Assembly: GCF_913774235.1 (NCBI RefSeq)
Contig: NZ_CAJYDW010000011.1
Location: forward strand, 1 to 64,000
Origin: an uncultured Pseudomonas sp.
GTDB taxonomy: Bacteria > Pseudomonadota > Gammaproteobacteria > Pseudomonadales > Pseudomonadaceae
Direction of reading: 5' to 3'
DNA: 64,000 bases
The position numbers and the translations under genes were made by a program. The notes beneath the pieces were generated by a model. The model was not told the origin of the DNA. It ran no database searches and worked only from the letters and a program-made list of their open reading frames with translations. How positions within the stretch are numbered: the first letter of the stretch is position 1; every line of letters starts with the position of its first letter. Positions 47,525 through 57,270 of the stretch are shown here, in pieces.

Positions 47525-48496
47525 TTAGAACCACATACGCACACCCAGGACCAGGCGGGCTTCACTGCGGTCTTCACCTTCCTCCCGGGCAAAATCAGAG
47601 GTGGTGCCATAGGAGCGGTTCCAGCCAACGCCAATGTACGGGGCGAACTCCCGGTAGATTTCATACCGCAGGCGCACCCCGATTTCTGTCTCGGACAGGC
47701 CAGAGCCGATTCCACGTTTGGGATCGTTCTGCCCGTAGAAATTGGCTTCGGCGGTGGGCTGCAGAATCAGCCGGTTGGTCAGCAAAATGTCGTAGTCGCC
47801 TTCCAGTCTCAACGCCGTTTGGCCACCTTCTCCAAGGAAGGCGGTTGCTTCGGCCTCGAAGTTGTACAGCGCCAAGCCCTGGAGGCCAAAGGCGGCCCAG
47901 GTCTGTGGCGGGCCAGGCTTGAAGTCCTGCCGTACGCCAGCGACCACGTCCCACCACGGGCCGATCGAGTGGCCCCACAACGCTTGTAGCTCTGCGGATT
48001 CGGTTTTGCCGTTGGTGCGCTCTCCCTCGGAGCGAATCCACAGCCGGCCAATATCTCCCCCTACCCAACCGTTGACGTCCCAACTCAGCACACTGCCGTT
48101 ATCAGCGTCCTGCCACTCGAGCTGATCGAACAACAGGAAGTAGTTGAGGGCATCGTCATGGACCGTATGACCTTTGCCGCTTTGATAGACGGCCGCCCGG
48201 TTGGCATCCGTGATGGGCGGAATAGGTGTGCGGCTTTGCGTGGGGGCTGCCAGCTTGCTGGGCGCCATGGTGGTCATTCCAGCGTCCATGCCCTGCATCT
48301 TGGAATGATCCATCCCCTGCATCTGGCTATGGTCCATGCCCTGCATCTTGGAGTGATCCATCCCCTGCATCTGGCTGTGGTCCATGTCAGAACTGGCAGC
48401 TTCGGCAGCAACGGCACCAATCGGGGCGATGCTGCAGCTGGTGATAGCAAGCAGCGAACAAACGTGGAGTCGATTCAACGCGGTCACTGGCATCAC
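47525..48496 (-). CDS. copB: Outer-membrane copper resistance protein CopB
   Basis: A 323-residue precursor. A signal peptide (about 1-32) is followed by Met/His-rich repeats (four copies of MDHSxMQG, then MDAGM) that can bind copper, then a beta-barrel-like region from about 90 to the C-terminal Phe ([12 protein letters not shown]), typical of outer-membrane proteins. A second ATG lies one codon in. Its start overlaps the copA stop by four bases. The DNA repeat is listed separately. Confidence 0.93.
   Translation of the reverse strand: MMPVTALNRLHVCSLLAITSCSIAPIGAVAAEAASSDMDHSQMQGMDHSKMQGMDHSQMQGMDHSKMQGMDAGMTTMAPSKLAAPTQSRTPIPPITDANRAAVYQSGKGHTVHDDALNYFLLFDQLEWQDADNGSVLSWDVNGWVGGDIGRLWIRSEGERTNGKTESAELQALWGHSIGPWWDVVAGVRQDFKPGPPQTWAAFGLQGLALYNFEAEATAFLGEGGQTALRLEGDYDILLTNRLILQPTAEANFYGQNDPKRGIGSGLSETEIGVRLRYEIYREFAPYIGVGWNRSYGTTSDFAREEGEDRSEARLVLGVRMWF
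48290..48385 (-). repeat. Four 24-bp tandem repeats encoding MDHSxMQG in copB
   Basis: Four in-frame 24-base units give alternating MDHSQMQG and MDHSKMQG. Units alternate in sequence, so a 48-base higher-order period is visible. Such repeats can expand or contract, changing the number of metal-binding Met/His residues. Confidence 0.85.
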
Positions 48497-50337
48497 TCCT
48501 CTACCCGGACTTCACGGAGCATACCCGTCTCCATGTGGTACAGCAGATGGCAGTGATAGGCCCATCGCCCCAGGGCGTCAGCAGTTACGCGATAGCTGCG
48601 TTTGGAGCCTGGAGGCATATCGATGGTGTGCTTGCGCACCCTGAAGTTGCCCTCCTCATCCTCCAGGTCACTCCACATGCCATGCAGGTGAATGGGATGG
48701 GTCATCATCGTGTCGTTTACCAGTACGATCCTGACGCGCTCCCCGTATTTCAGCACCAGAGGGTGAGCTTCCGAGAACTTGATGCCGTCGAATGACCAGG
48801 CGAACTTCTCCATGTGTCCTGTCAGGTGTAGCTCGATGGTACGGCTTGGCTCGCGGCCATCAGGGTCTTCGAAAGAGCTTCTGAGGTCGGCGTAGGTGAG
48901 CACCTTACGTCCGTTGTTACGCAGGCCCAGGCCGGGATCATCCAATTTGGCGGTAGGGATCATCGCCTGCATGTCGACCAGCGGGTTGTTCTTCTCACTC
49001 GCGGGATGACTTTGCATGGTCCTGCCGCTCATTCCAGGCATCGAACCGTGCTCCATCCCCGCCATAGCGCCGTGGTCCATGCCCTGTATGGAGGGCATTT
49101 TGCTGTGGTCCATGGCTGGCATGGGCGAGCCTCTCATGCTGCTCATGGTCTGCGTACCGTCGCCGGACGCTGAATTCATGCCTTCCCTGTTCCCGTGGTC
49201 CATGCCGCCATGGTCCATACCGCCCATACCCATGTCGTCCATCGTGAGCAAGGGCCGAGGATCAAGCGGAGGGACCGCCGCCACCAAGCCATCCCGTACG
49301 GCAAGGGTGCCGCGGGCATAGCCGGTACGATCCATTGACTGAGCGAAGACCGTGTAAGCCTCGCCAGTGGGCTCGACGATGACATCGTAGGTTTCGGCCA
49401 CGGCGATGCGCAGCTCGTCGACCTCCACTGGATTCACGTAAAGGCCGTCAGATGCAACTACGGTCATCTTCAGGCCTGGGATACGGATGTCGAAGTAGGT
49501 CATGGCAGAGCCGTTGATGAATCGAAGGCGCAGCTTCTCGCCAGGACGGAACAGGCCAGTCCAATTCATGTTCGGAGCCTGGCCATTGAGCAAGTAGGTG
49601 TAGGTTGCGCCGCTTACATCCGCGAGATCCGTGGGGTTCATCTTCATCTCAGCCCACATCTTGCGATCCGTCAGCGTCGCGGCCCAGCCCTGGTCAGCCA
49701 CGTCGTTGACGAAGTCGCCAAGGGTGCGCTTGTGGAAGTTGTAGTAGTCGGACTGTTTTTTCAGCGTGCGCATCAGTGCAGCCGGATCTTCATCCGTCCA
49801 GTCCGTCAGCATCACCACATGCTCACGATCGTATTTGAAAGGCTCGGGCTCCTTCGCCTCGATGACCAAGGGGCCATAGACTCCCACCTGTTCCTGGAAG
49901 CCTGAGTGGCTGTGATACCAATAGGTCCCGTTCTGGTGGAGCTTGAATTGGTAGACGTACAGGCCGCCCGGCTCGATGCCTGCGAAGCTCAGTCCCGGTA
50001 CCCCATCCATGTTTGGCGGAAGGATGATGCCGTGCCAGTGAATCGAAGTAGCCGCATCAAGCTTGTTGCGCACGCGAAGCGTCACCGTGTCGCCCTCCCT
50101 CCAACGTAATAGAGGGCCCGGCAAGCCGCCATTGATCGCCATCGCTGTGCGGCGCTTGCCGGTGATGTTCACCGGCATCTCGCCAATCGACAGGTCGAAT
50201 TCCGTACCCGTCAGAGTAGTAAGCGCCGGTGAGCCAAGAGCCGCCCAACCGGGCGAACGCCACATCCCCAGCCCACCCAGCATGCCGGCAGCGGCGAAGC
50301 CTTTGACGAAGGTACGTCGAGAGAGTCTTGAAACCAT
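48493..50337 (-). CDS. copA: Periplasmic multicopper oxidase CopA
   Basis: A 614-residue multicopper oxidase. It has a Tat signal ([13 protein letters not shown], residues 5-17); copper ligands in [22 protein letters not shown] and the C-terminal [12 protein letters not shown] (type 1 Cys/His/Met and the trinuclear site); and a Met/His-rich insert ([13 protein letters not shown] ... [29 protein letters not shown], about 370-450) that binds extra copper. It oxidizes Cu(I) and sequesters copper in the periplasm. The frame extends seven codons to a TTG at 50358; I use the ATG at 50337. It is the first gene of the operon, downstream of a cop box. Confidence 0.95.
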   Translation of the reverse strand: MVSRLSRRTFVKGFAAAGMLGGLGMWRSPGWAALGSPALTTLTGTEFDLSIGEMPVNITGKRRTAMAINGGLPGPLLRWREGDTVTLRVRNKLDAATSIHWHGIILPPNMDGVPGLSFAGIEPGGLYVYQFKLHQNGTYWYHSHSGFQEQVGVYGPLVIEAKEPEPFKYDREHVVMLTDWTDEDPAALMRTLKKQSDYYNFHKRTLGDFVNDVADQGWAATLTDRKMWAEMKMNPTDLADVSGATYTYLLNGQAPNMNWTGLFRPGEKLRLRFINGSAMTYFDIRIPGLKMTVVASDGLYVNPVEVDELRIAVAETYDVIVEPTGEAYTVFAQSMDRTGYARGTLAVRDGLVAAVPPLDPRPLLTMDDMGMGGMDHGGMDHGNREGMNSASGDGTQTMSSMRGSPMPAMDHSKMPSIQGMDHGAMAGMEHGSMPGMSGRTMQSHPASEKNNPLVDMQAMIPTAKLDDPGLGLRNNGRKVLTYADLRSSFEDPDGREPSRTIELHLTGHMEKFAWSFDGIKFSEAHPLVLKYGERVRIVLVNDTMMTHPIHLHGMWSDLEDEEGNFRVRKHTIDMPPGSKRSYRVTADALGRWAYHCHLLYHMETGMLREVRVEE

Positions 50338-50430
50338 ACGCGCATGTCCCGGTAGCAAGGACGGCAGCGGAGCCGTGCAAGCAGTTGAAAGCCTGAGCGG
50401 GACGATGTCATGGCGCTTTGCGGGATGCGA

Positions 50431-50444
50431 TTACATTTCTGTAA
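50431..50444. promoter_or_regulatory. Cop box (CopR binding site) upstream of copA
   Basis: TTACATTTCTGTAA: inverted TTACA/TGTAA halves with a 4-base centre, matching the CopR/CusR-type operator. It lies 94 bp upstream of the copA start codon in an otherwise gene-free gap of about 190 bp. Confidence 0.75.
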
Positions 50445-50529
50445 GGATCGGGGCTGCGATGCGAGGCCCCAGGATTCGCCACGATCCTGGCGCACCCGCT
50501 GGTTACGGCCTGGGAGCAGCGTGAATGGC

Positions 50530-51681
50530 CTACCCCAAGGCCACCCGCAACCGCCCCAGCAAGGCATCACAGGCGTCCAGCTGGCTCAACTCGACATACT
50601 CGTCCGGCTTGTGCGCCTGCTCGATGCTGCCGGGGCCGCAGACCACCACCGGGGTGTCCAGCCGACTGGCGAAGAGGCCGCCCTCGGTGCCGAAGGCCAC
50701 CTTGAGCTGGGCGGTGCCGGGTTCGACCAGGGTCTGCAGGAAACGCACGGCTTCGACACTGGGATGGGTGTCCAGGCCCGGATAGGCGTTGACCGTCTCG
50801 ATCTCGATGGCGGCCTTGGCTGAGGTTTGCCGTGCCTCCCTGACCAGGCGGTCTGCCGTTTCCTGCAGCGCGGCGACCAGACTGGCGGGATCGTCCGCCG
50901 GCAGGTGGCGGATCTCGAAGTCCAGGGTGCAGAGGTTGGGCACGATGTTCAGCGCCTTGCCGCCGTCGATCCGCCCGACATGCAGGGTGGTATAGGGAAT
51001 ATCGTAGGCCGCGTCGTGCGCACCCTCTTCGGCCAGATGCCGCTGGCTGGTACGCAGGGCGCTGATGAGGTCGCTGGCCAGGTGAATGGCGTTGACGTGC
51101 AACGGCGCCAAGGAGGAATGGCCCTCCTGGCCATGGCAGTGGGCGCGCAGCGCCGCCTTGCCCTTGTGGCCGAGGGCGACCTGCATGTCCGTGGGTTCGC
51201 CGACGATGCAGAGGAAGGGTCGCACCGGCGCCAGTTCCAGCACGTCCAGCAGGCGACGCACGCCGACGCAGCCGATCTCTTCGTCGTGGGACAAGGCCAG
51301 TTGCAGTGGCCGTTTCAAGGGCGCCCCCCGGGCGGCGGCCAGCAGGGCCACCACCGCGCAGGCGACGAAGCCCTTCATGTCGCAGGCGCCGCGGCCGTAG
51401 ATCCGGCCGTCCTTGAGAGTCCCCTCGAAGGGTGGCAGGGTCCAGGCCTGGCCGGCCACGGGCACCACGTCGGTATGCCCGGAGAGCAGCACGCCGGGCA
51501 CGTTACTCGGGCCGACGCTGGCGAAGAGATTGGCCTTGCGTCCGCTCTCGTCGAGCACCAGCCGACAGGCGATGCCGGCGGCTTCCAGCAGACCCTGGAC
51601 ATGCTGGATCAGCGCCAGATTGGAGTCGGCGGAGACGGTGGGAACGCCAATCAGGGTGCGCAGCAGGTCCTGGCTGTTCAT
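50530..51681 (-). CDS. ArgE-like M20 deacylase (second copy)
   Basis: A 383-residue M20 family metalloenzyme, the same length as the paralogue at 27775. Visible motifs are SGHTDVVPVAG, GRGACDMKG, SHDEEIGCVG, GEPTDMQV and QAHKPDEYV. It is predicted to remove an N-acyl group, or split an N-substituted amino acid, in the cytoplasm. Its start overlaps the stop of the flavin oxidase gene by four bases, so it belongs to the transporter/HcnABC-like operon and is its last gene. The operon context speaks for catabolism rather than arginine biosynthesis. Confidence 0.92.
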   Translation of the reverse strand: MNSQDLLRTLIGVPTVSADSNLALIQHVQGLLEAAGIACRLVLDESGRKANLFASVGPSNVPGVLLSGHTDVVPVAGQAWTLPPFEGTLKDGRIYGRGACDMKGFVACAVVALLAAARGAPLKRPLQLALSHDEEIGCVGVRRLLDVLELAPVRPFLCIVGEPTDMQVALGHKGKAALRAHCHGQEGHSSLAPLHVNAIHLASDLISALRTSQRHLAEEGAHDAAYDIPYTTLHVGRIDGGKALNIVPNLCTLDFEIRHLPADDPASLVAALQETADRLVREARQTSAKAAIEIETVNAYPGLDTHPSVEAVRFLQTLVEPGTAQLKVAFGTEGGLFASRLDTPVVVCGPGSIEQAHKPDEYVELSQLDACDALLGRLRVALG

Positions 51682-52838
51682 CCGGCGAGGCTCTCGCTAC
51701 TAGGCTGCGCGAAGCGGGCCACGTCGAAGGCTGCCAGGGGCGTCTCGGTGCGACCGGTGGCGATCAATTCGGCCATGGTGTCGCCCACGCCCGGGCCAAG
51801 CTGGAAGCCGGCGCCGCAGAAGCCGAAGGCGTAGTAGAGGCCGTCCACCTGGCTACTCGGCCCCATGATCGGCAGGTCGTCGGCGATATAACCTTCCACC
51901 CCGCTCCAGGTACGGATCACGTTGACCCGCCCCAGCGCCGGCGCCAAGCGGCGCAGTTGGGCGAGCTGGTTGAGCATGCCATGGGGTTCGGCGCGGGCCA
52001 GGCGGGTATCCAGGTCCGGTCGGGTACGGAAGCAGCCGCCGAAGATGACGTTCCCGCGCGGAATCTGGCGGAAGTAGATAGTCTCGTCGATACGCGGCGA
52101 GGAAACCCCCACCGTCTCACGGAAGACGTAGGGCAAGGGCTCGGTCACGCCCATCTGCGGGCCATGGGTCTCGATGGGCACCGGCTCGCCGAATTGGCTC
52201 GACAGCCGGCTGCCCCAGGCACCGGCGGTGATCAGCAGGCGGGGCGCCTGGAAACGGCGGCCATCGCTGGCCTGCACCAGGAAGTCGCCGTCCGGCTTGG
52301 CGACCTGGGTGATCTCCACGCCTTCGTGCAGACTCACGCCCTCCCGGACCCCGGCGCGGGCGAAGGCCGGTGCCGCCAGGCGTGGATTGGCGTGGCCGTC
52401 GTAGGGCGCATAGGAGCCTGCGACCACCTCGCGGCTCAGGTAGGGAAACTTCTGGCGCAGGGCATCGCCTTCGAGGATCTGCAGCCCCAGGGGAGCGGCT
52501 TCCGGCGCCTGGGCGTATTCGCGCAGCATGGCGATGCGCGCAGGATCGTAGACGACCCGAAGGTGGCCGCCCTGGACGAACTCCAGGTCATCCCCGATGA
52601 GTTCCGGCAACCGGCCCCAGATACCACGAGAGCGAGTGGCCAGGGGGACCTGGCACAGGTAGCGCCCCTGCCGTCGGACGTTGCCGAAGTTGGTGCCGCT
52701 GGCGAAGCGGCCGACCTGGTCGCGTTCCAGCAAGAGCACCGACAGGCCGCGACGCCGCAGGAAAAAGGCACTGGCGCTGCCCATGATGCCGGCGCCGACG
52801 ACGATGATGTCGGCCCGGTGACTGGCGGTCTGGTTCAT
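51678..52838 (-). CDS. FAD-dependent amine oxidoreductase, DAO family (HcnC/OoxB-like beta subunit)
   Basis: A 386-residue D-amino-acid-oxidase-fold protein. The FAD motif GAGIMGSASAFFLRRRGLSVLLLERD is at residues 15-40, and the C-terminal GPSSQVDGLYYAFGFCGAGFQLGPGVG closes the FAD site. Together with the two preceding genes it matches the three-subunit plan of HcnABC (HCN synthase), opine oxidases (OoxAB/NoxAB) and heteromeric D-hydroxyproline dehydrogenase. It would oxidize a secondary or primary amine to an imine. Both ends overlap neighbours by four bases, indicating one complex. Confidence 0.9.
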   Translation of the reverse strand: MNQTASHRADIIVVGAGIMGSASAFFLRRRGLSVLLLERDQVGRFASGTNFGNVRRQGRYLCQVPLATRSRGIWGRLPELIGDDLEFVQGGHLRVVYDPARIAMLREYAQAPEAAPLGLQILEGDALRQKFPYLSREVVAGSYAPYDGHANPRLAAPAFARAGVREGVSLHEGVEITQVAKPDGDFLVQASDGRRFQAPRLLITAGAWGSRLSSQFGEPVPIETHGPQMGVTEPLPYVFRETVGVSSPRIDETIYFRQIPRGNVIFGGCFRTRPDLDTRLARAEPHGMLNQLAQLRRLAPALGRVNVIRTWSGVEGYIADDLPIMGPSSQVDGLYYAFGFCGAGFQLGPGVGDTMAELIATGRTETPLAAFDVARFAQPSSESLAG

Positions 52839-54235
52839 GACGAAAGCTCCTCTTCGCTGGCGACGATACCCAGCGGCAGTGGCCGCACCGGCGCCTGGCC
52901 GCGCAGGCGGCCGACGGCCTCCACCGGCACGCCGGCTTCGGCGGCGATGATCTCGGCCCCGGCCTGGGCGCAATAGCGACCCTGGCAGCGGCCCATGCCG
53001 ACCCGACTGAAAGCCTTGGCTCTATTGGCTTCGCGGGCGCCCTTCTCGCGTACCACGGCGCGCAGCTCGCCGGCGGTGATGCCTTCGCAACGACAGACCA
53101 CCGCCGTATCCGGCAGGCTGGCCATCTGCTTGGCCGGCCAGGGAAAGGCCTCGGCGAGACCCAGGCGGAAGCGCTCCTGTACCTCGATGCCCTCGCGGCA
53201 ACGCTCGGCGAGACCGTTTGGCGGCGTGCGGCCGAGGTCGGTCAAGACCGCACAGGCGGCCAGTTGCCCGGCCAACTCGGCACCATCGGCACCCCTCACC
53301 CGGGCGCCGTCGCCAGCGGCATAGACGCCTGGCGTGGACGTCCGCCCCTCGGCATCCAACTGCAACACCCACTGTCCGGTCGCCTGCTCGAATTCGAAGG
53401 CGCACCGGGCGAGATCGGCCAACTGGGTCTCGGGGCGCAGGTGGTAGCCCAGGCCCACGGCATCGCCGACCACCTCCTGGCGCAAGCCGCGGGCATCGGC
53501 GAAGGCCACGCCGCGCACGCCCTGCTCGGCATCGCCGAGGATTTCCAGCGGCGCCACGCCGAAATGCAGCGGCACCCCGGCGCGCTTGAGCGAGGCCATG
53601 AGTTGCACGCCCTTCCAGGCCACGCCCGGGCGGGCCAGCAACTTGGGTGTCGCCAGGGCGCGCAGGCGCAACGGTGCGGTATCCAGCACCGCGGCCACGG
53701 TGGCCCCGGCCTGCTGGTATTGGCTGGCGACCAGGTAGAGCAAGGGGCCGCTGCCAAGGAAGATCACCCGGCGGCCGATGGACACCGCCTGGGCCTTGAG
53801 AGCGATCTGGGCGCCGCCGAGGGTATAGGTGCCGGCCAGGTTCCAGCCCGGCACCGGCAGCAATCGGTCACCGGCGCCGGTGCAGAGCACCAGGGCATCG
53901 AAGTCCAGGGGCCGCTGGCGATTGCCCTGCACGGTGTAGAGGGTGCGTTCGTGCAGATGCCAGGCCAGGGTGTCGGGCCGGTAGTCGAGGCGTCCGCGCA
54001 GGCCATCGAAGGTGCGGTGCAGGTCTGCGGCCTTGCCGGCCTCGCTGCCGTAGAGGGTCGCATAGGGGCGTTGGAAGCCCTCGGGCTGGCGGCGATAGAT
54101 CTGGCCGCCGTCGCGGCGGTTCTCGTCGATCACCACCGGGGTGATACCGGCGGCCAACAGCGTCTCGGCGCAGCGTACCCCGGCGGGGCCGGCGCCGACG
54201 ATGACCACGCGGGGTTGCTTCAGGCCAGGTTCCAT
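52835..54235 (-). CDS. FAD/NAD(P)-binding oxidoreductase with BFD-like 2Fe-2S domain (HcnB/OoxA-like alpha subunit)
   Basis: A 466-residue protein. The first dinucleotide motif is GAGPAGVRCAETL (about 13-25), followed by DGGQIYRRQ and LCTGAGDRLLPVPG, a second motif GSGPLLYL, then YAAGDGARV. The C-terminus carries CRCEGIT ... GMGRCQGRYC, a BFD-like four-Cys 2Fe-2S site. Length and layout match HcnB and OoxA. I start at 54235, where the frame with MEPGLKQPRVVIVGAG begins; it overlaps the small subunit by 16 bases. It transfers electrons from the DAO subunit to a quinone or another acceptor (inference from family). Confidence 0.9.
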   Translation of the reverse strand: MEPGLKQPRVVIVGAGPAGVRCAETLLAAGITPVVIDENRRDGGQIYRRQPEGFQRPYATLYGSEAGKAADLHRTFDGLRGRLDYRPDTLAWHLHERTLYTVQGNRQRPLDFDALVLCTGAGDRLLPVPGWNLAGTYTLGGAQIALKAQAVSIGRRVIFLGSGPLLYLVASQYQQAGATVAAVLDTAPLRLRALATPKLLARPGVAWKGVQLMASLKRAGVPLHFGVAPLEILGDAEQGVRGVAFADARGLRQEVVGDAVGLGYHLRPETQLADLARCAFEFEQATGQWVLQLDAEGRTSTPGVYAAGDGARVRGADGAELAGQLAACAVLTDLGRTPPNGLAERCREGIEVQERFRLGLAEAFPWPAKQMASLPDTAVVCRCEGITAGELRAVVREKGAREANRAKAFSRVGMGRCQGRYCAQAGAEIIAAEAGVPVEAVGRLRGQAPVRPLPLGIVASEEELSS

Positions 54236-54525
54236 GCGACCTCCGGTTGCTCGGTGAGGATCTGCAGACCCTCGCGGACCTCGGTCCCGCAGGCCCGCAG
54301 ACGTTCGCCCTCGGCGGTCCATACCCAGCAATCCTGGCAGGCGCCCATCAGACAGAAGCCGGCGCGGCGGTCGTCGCCGAATTCGGAGCGGCGCAACGCC
54401 GGACCATTGGTGAGCAAGGCAACCATGAGGGTATCGCCGGCCAGAGCCGTGACCGGCAGGCCGTCCACCGTGAGGCTGATCTGCGGCCGGCCGGTCTCGC
54501 CGAGGCGCTGGAAGCGGGTAGTCAT
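54220..54525 (-). CDS. Small 2Fe-2S subunit (HcnA/OoxC-like)
   Basis: A 101-residue ferredoxin-like protein with CLMGACQDCWV and a later Cys in RLRACGT as iron-sulfur ligands. It is almost the same size as HcnA (about 104 residues) and is encoded first, as in hcnABC. Its start overlaps the ATPase stop by four bases. It should wire the two FAD subunits together. Confidence 0.9.
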   Translation of the reverse strand: MTTRFQRLGETGRPQISLTVDGLPVTALAGDTLMVALLTNGPALRRSEFGDDRRAGFCLMGACQDCWVWTAEGERLRACGTEVREGLQILTEQPEVAWNLA

Positions 54526-56366
54526 GCGCGAACTCCTTGGGTGTGCAGCACGGCCCCGCCCTGCAGTCGCTGCAGGGTGTCGCCGTCGTGATGACAGAGG
54601 ATGCGATTGCCACCCGCCAGGGTTTGCGGGCGAGGCGGCAGGCGGTCGCAGCGGCCTTCGAGGCGGACCGGGCAGCGACGCAGGAAGCTGCACAGCGGAC
54701 CGCTGGCCTGGCTCGCCGGTGCCAGCGGCGCCACGCTGCGGATCGGCTGCTCTTCCAGCCAGCCCTGGCGCAGCGCGGGCACGGACGCCGTGAGCAGCTC
54801 GGTGTAGGGATGCAGCGGTGGCTGTTGCAGCGTCGTCGGGGTGCCCAGTTCCACCGGTTGGCCGGCATAGAGCACCAGCACCTCGTCGCACAGACTGCGC
54901 ACGGTGGAGATGTCGTGGCTGATGAACAGATAGGCCAGGCCCAGTTCGCGGCGCAGCTCCGCCAGTAGATCGAGGATGGCCGCGCCGACCACGGTATCCA
55001 GGGCCGAGGTGACCTCGTCGCAGAGGATCAGCTCCGGCTCGGCCGCCAGGGCGCGGGCCAGATTGACCCGCTGCTTCTGGCCACCGGATAGCTCGCCCGG
55101 GCGCCGGTTGGCGAGACTCGCCGGCAGTTGCACCCGGTCGAGCAGTTCGCGGACCTTGCGCTGGCGGGTAGCCTTGTCGAAGGTGTGATAGGTCTCCAGG
55201 GGACGCATGAGGATGCGCTCCACGCTGTGGGCCGGATTGAGCGCCGTATCGGCATTCTGGTAGACCAGTTGCACCCGGCGGAACTGCTCACGGGTGCGCC
55301 CGTCCAGCCCCGGTGGCAGGGCCTCGCCGCCCAGGTGCACGCTACCCCGCGCAGGCGGCAGCAGGCCGGCGATCACCCGCGCCAGGGTCGATTTGCCGGA
55401 GCCGGATTCACCGATCACGCCCAGGGCCTGTCCCGAAGCGATACTGAAATCGATGCCCTCCAGTACCCGGTAGCGTGGCAGCCCATCCGCCCCCTGCGGG
55501 CCGTAGCCGGCGACCAGGTCGCGCACCTCCAGCACGGGCGCGCGCGTGTCGACGGCCGGCAGGCCGCGCTCAGCCAGGGGCTCCGGCCGGGCCGCGGCCA
55601 GCAGGCTGCGGGTATAGGGATGGCGGGCGCTGGCCAGCAGGCGCTCGGTGCGCCGATTCTCGTACACCTCGCCGCCGTTGAGCACCAGGATGCGGTCGGC
55701 CATCTGGGCCACCACGGCCAGGTCGTGGGAGACGTAGATGGCGGTCACCCCGCGCTCGCGCACCACCTGCTTGAACACCCGGAGCACCTCGATCTGGGTG
55801 GTCACGTCCAGCGCCGTGGTGGGTTCGTCGAGAATCACCAGGGTCGGATCGGTGATCAGCGCCATGGCCGCCATCAGCCGCTGCAGCTGGCCACCGGACA
55901 CCTGGTGCGGATAGCGCTCACCGATGTGCTCGGGGTCCGGCAAGGCCAGCTCCCTGAACAGCTGCAGGGCCCGCGCCTCGGCTTCGCGGCGGGTCAGCAC
56001 GCCATGGATCAGGGCGCTTTCGATGATCTGTTCCAGCAAGCGGCGCGACGGGTTGAAGGCCGCCGCCGCGCTCTGGGCGATATAGGCCACGGTGTGACCA
56101 CGCAGCCGGCGCAGGCCGGCGCCGTCCAGCTCCAGCACCTGGGTGTCGCCGACGCGGATCGAACCGCCGGCCAGCCGGCACCCTGCTCGGGCATAGCCGA
56201 GCAGCGACAGGGCGATGGTGGTCTTGCCCGAGCCGGACTCGCCGATCAGCGCCAGCACCTCGCCCTTGGCCAGGCTGAAGCCGACGTCCTTGACGATAGT
56301 GGTTTCGCTGCCGTCTTCGCCCTGGGCGACCACGCGCAGGTCCTTGACCTCGACCAGCACTTCCAT
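54522..56366 (-). CDS. Dipeptide/opine-type ABC transporter, two ATPase domains fused (DppD-DppF)
   Basis: A 614-residue tandem ATPase. The first domain has Walker A GESGSGKTT near 41 and signature SGGQLQR; the second has GESGSGKST near 320 and LSGGQKQR. An oligopeptide-transporter C-terminal CxxxxP-rich tail with Cys residues (CSFLRRCPVRLEGRC) resembles the cluster-binding end of DppD/F. One protein supplies both ATPases for the permease pair upstream. It is one base downstream of the DppC-like gene. Confidence 0.93.
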   Translation of the reverse strand: MEVLVEVKDLRVVAQGEDGSETTIVKDVGFSLAKGEVLALIGESGSGKTTIALSLLGYARAGCRLAGGSIRVGDTQVLELDGAGLRRLRGHTVAYIAQSAAAAFNPSRRLLEQIIESALIHGVLTRREAEARALQLFRELALPDPEHIGERYPHQVSGGQLQRLMAAMALITDPTLVILDEPTTALDVTTQIEVLRVFKQVVRERGVTAIYVSHDLAVVAQMADRILVLNGGEVYENRRTERLLASARHPYTRSLLAAARPEPLAERGLPAVDTRAPVLEVRDLVAGYGPQGADGLPRYRVLEGIDFSIASGQALGVIGESGSGKSTLARVIAGLLPPARGSVHLGGEALPPGLDGRTREQFRRVQLVYQNADTALNPAHSVERILMRPLETYHTFDKATRQRKVRELLDRVQLPASLANRRPGELSGGQKQRVNLARALAAEPELILCDEVTSALDTVVGAAILDLLAELRRELGLAYLFISHDISTVRSLCDEVLVLYAGQPVELGTPTTLQQPPLHPYTELLTASVPALRQGWLEEQPIRSVAPLAPASQASGPLCSFLRRCPVRLEGRCDRLPPRPQTLAGGNRILCHHDGDTLQRLQGGAVLHTQGVRA

Positions 56367-56367
56367 C

Positions 56368-57270
56368 TCAGCGCCCTCCCCGGCGCCGTGCGCCGAATCG
56401 GTCGATGAGCAGGTTGACCCCCACGGTCAGGGTGCCGATGGCCAGGGCCGGCATCAGCACCGCCGGAGCGCCGTCGGCCAGGCCGCTGATGTTTTCCCGT
56501 ACCAGGGAGCCGAGGTCGGCATTGGGCGGTTGCACACCGAGGCCGAGAAAGCTCATGCCGCTGAGCAGCAGCACGATGTAGACGAATCTGAGGCCCAGGT
56601 CGGTGAGCAGCGGCAGGCGCATATTGGGCAGCATTTCCCGCAGGGCGATGTACAGCCGGCCCTCGCCGCGGGTGCGGGCGACCTGGACGTATTCCAGCTC
56701 GGTGAGATTCATCGCCAGGCTGCGGGCGATGCGATAGCAGCCCGGCGCGTAGCCCACCACCGCCATCACGATCAGCAGCGGCACCGAGGAGCCGAAGGCC
56801 GAGACCATCACCAGCGCCAGCATCTTGCTCGGCAGGGAAATCAACGCATCGATCAGGCGCGACAGCGGCTCGTCCACCCAGCGCCCCGAGAGCGCCGCCA
56901 GCAGGCCGAGGCCGGTCCCCACCGCGCAGGCTAGCACCGCAGCCACCAGCGCTAGGCCCACGGTGAAGCGGGCGCCGTCGAGGATGCGGCTGAGCACGTC
57001 GCGGCCTAGGTAGTCGGTGCCCAGCAGGTGTGCCTGACTATAGCTGGCCAACACCGCGCTGTCGCCCAGGGCGCCCGGATCATAGGGCGCGAGCCAGGTG
57101 CCGAAGACGGCGATGAACAGCCAGAAAACCACCAGGCTGCCGCCGAGGAGCCCGGTCAGGGACCAGCGGCTATGCCGGCGGGTACGGGGCGGCGAGAGCT
57201 GGGCGTCGAGCGTCTTGCCGTCCACCGGCAGGACCGCCGCGGTGCGTACGGGAGTCACGGGTCGGGTCAT
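56368..57270 (-). CDS. ABC transporter permease, DppC family
   Basis: A 300-residue inner-membrane permease. It has an N-terminal membrane segment (LLGGSLVVFWLFIAVFGTWLAP), four to five further segments, and the binding-protein-dependent permease motif (YVQVARTRGEGRLYIALREMLPNMRLPLLT). It overlaps the DppB-like gene by four bases. It pairs with DppB to form the channel for a peptide or opine-like solute. Confidence 0.93.
   Translation of the reverse strand: MTRPVTPVRTAAVLPVDGKTLDAQLSPPRTRRHSRWSLTGLLGGSLVVFWLFIAVFGTWLAPYDPGALGDSAVLASYSQAHLLGTDYLGRDVLSRILDGARFTVGLALVAAVLACAVGTGLGLLAALSGRWVDEPLSRLIDALISLPSKMLALVMVSAFGSSVPLLIVMAVVGYAPGCYRIARSLAMNLTELEYVQVARTRGEGRLYIALREMLPNMRLPLLTDLGLRFVYIVLLLSGMSFLGLGVQPPNADLGSLVRENISGLADGAPAVLMPALAIGTLTVGVNLLIDRFGARRRGGR

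Noticed and set aside
51678-54525. Calling the oxidase trimer hcnABC (hydrogen cyanide synthase)
   Set aside because: Size and order fit, but opine oxidases and D-hydroxyproline dehydrogenases have the same plan and the gene set is joined to a solute importer; sequence alone does not decide.
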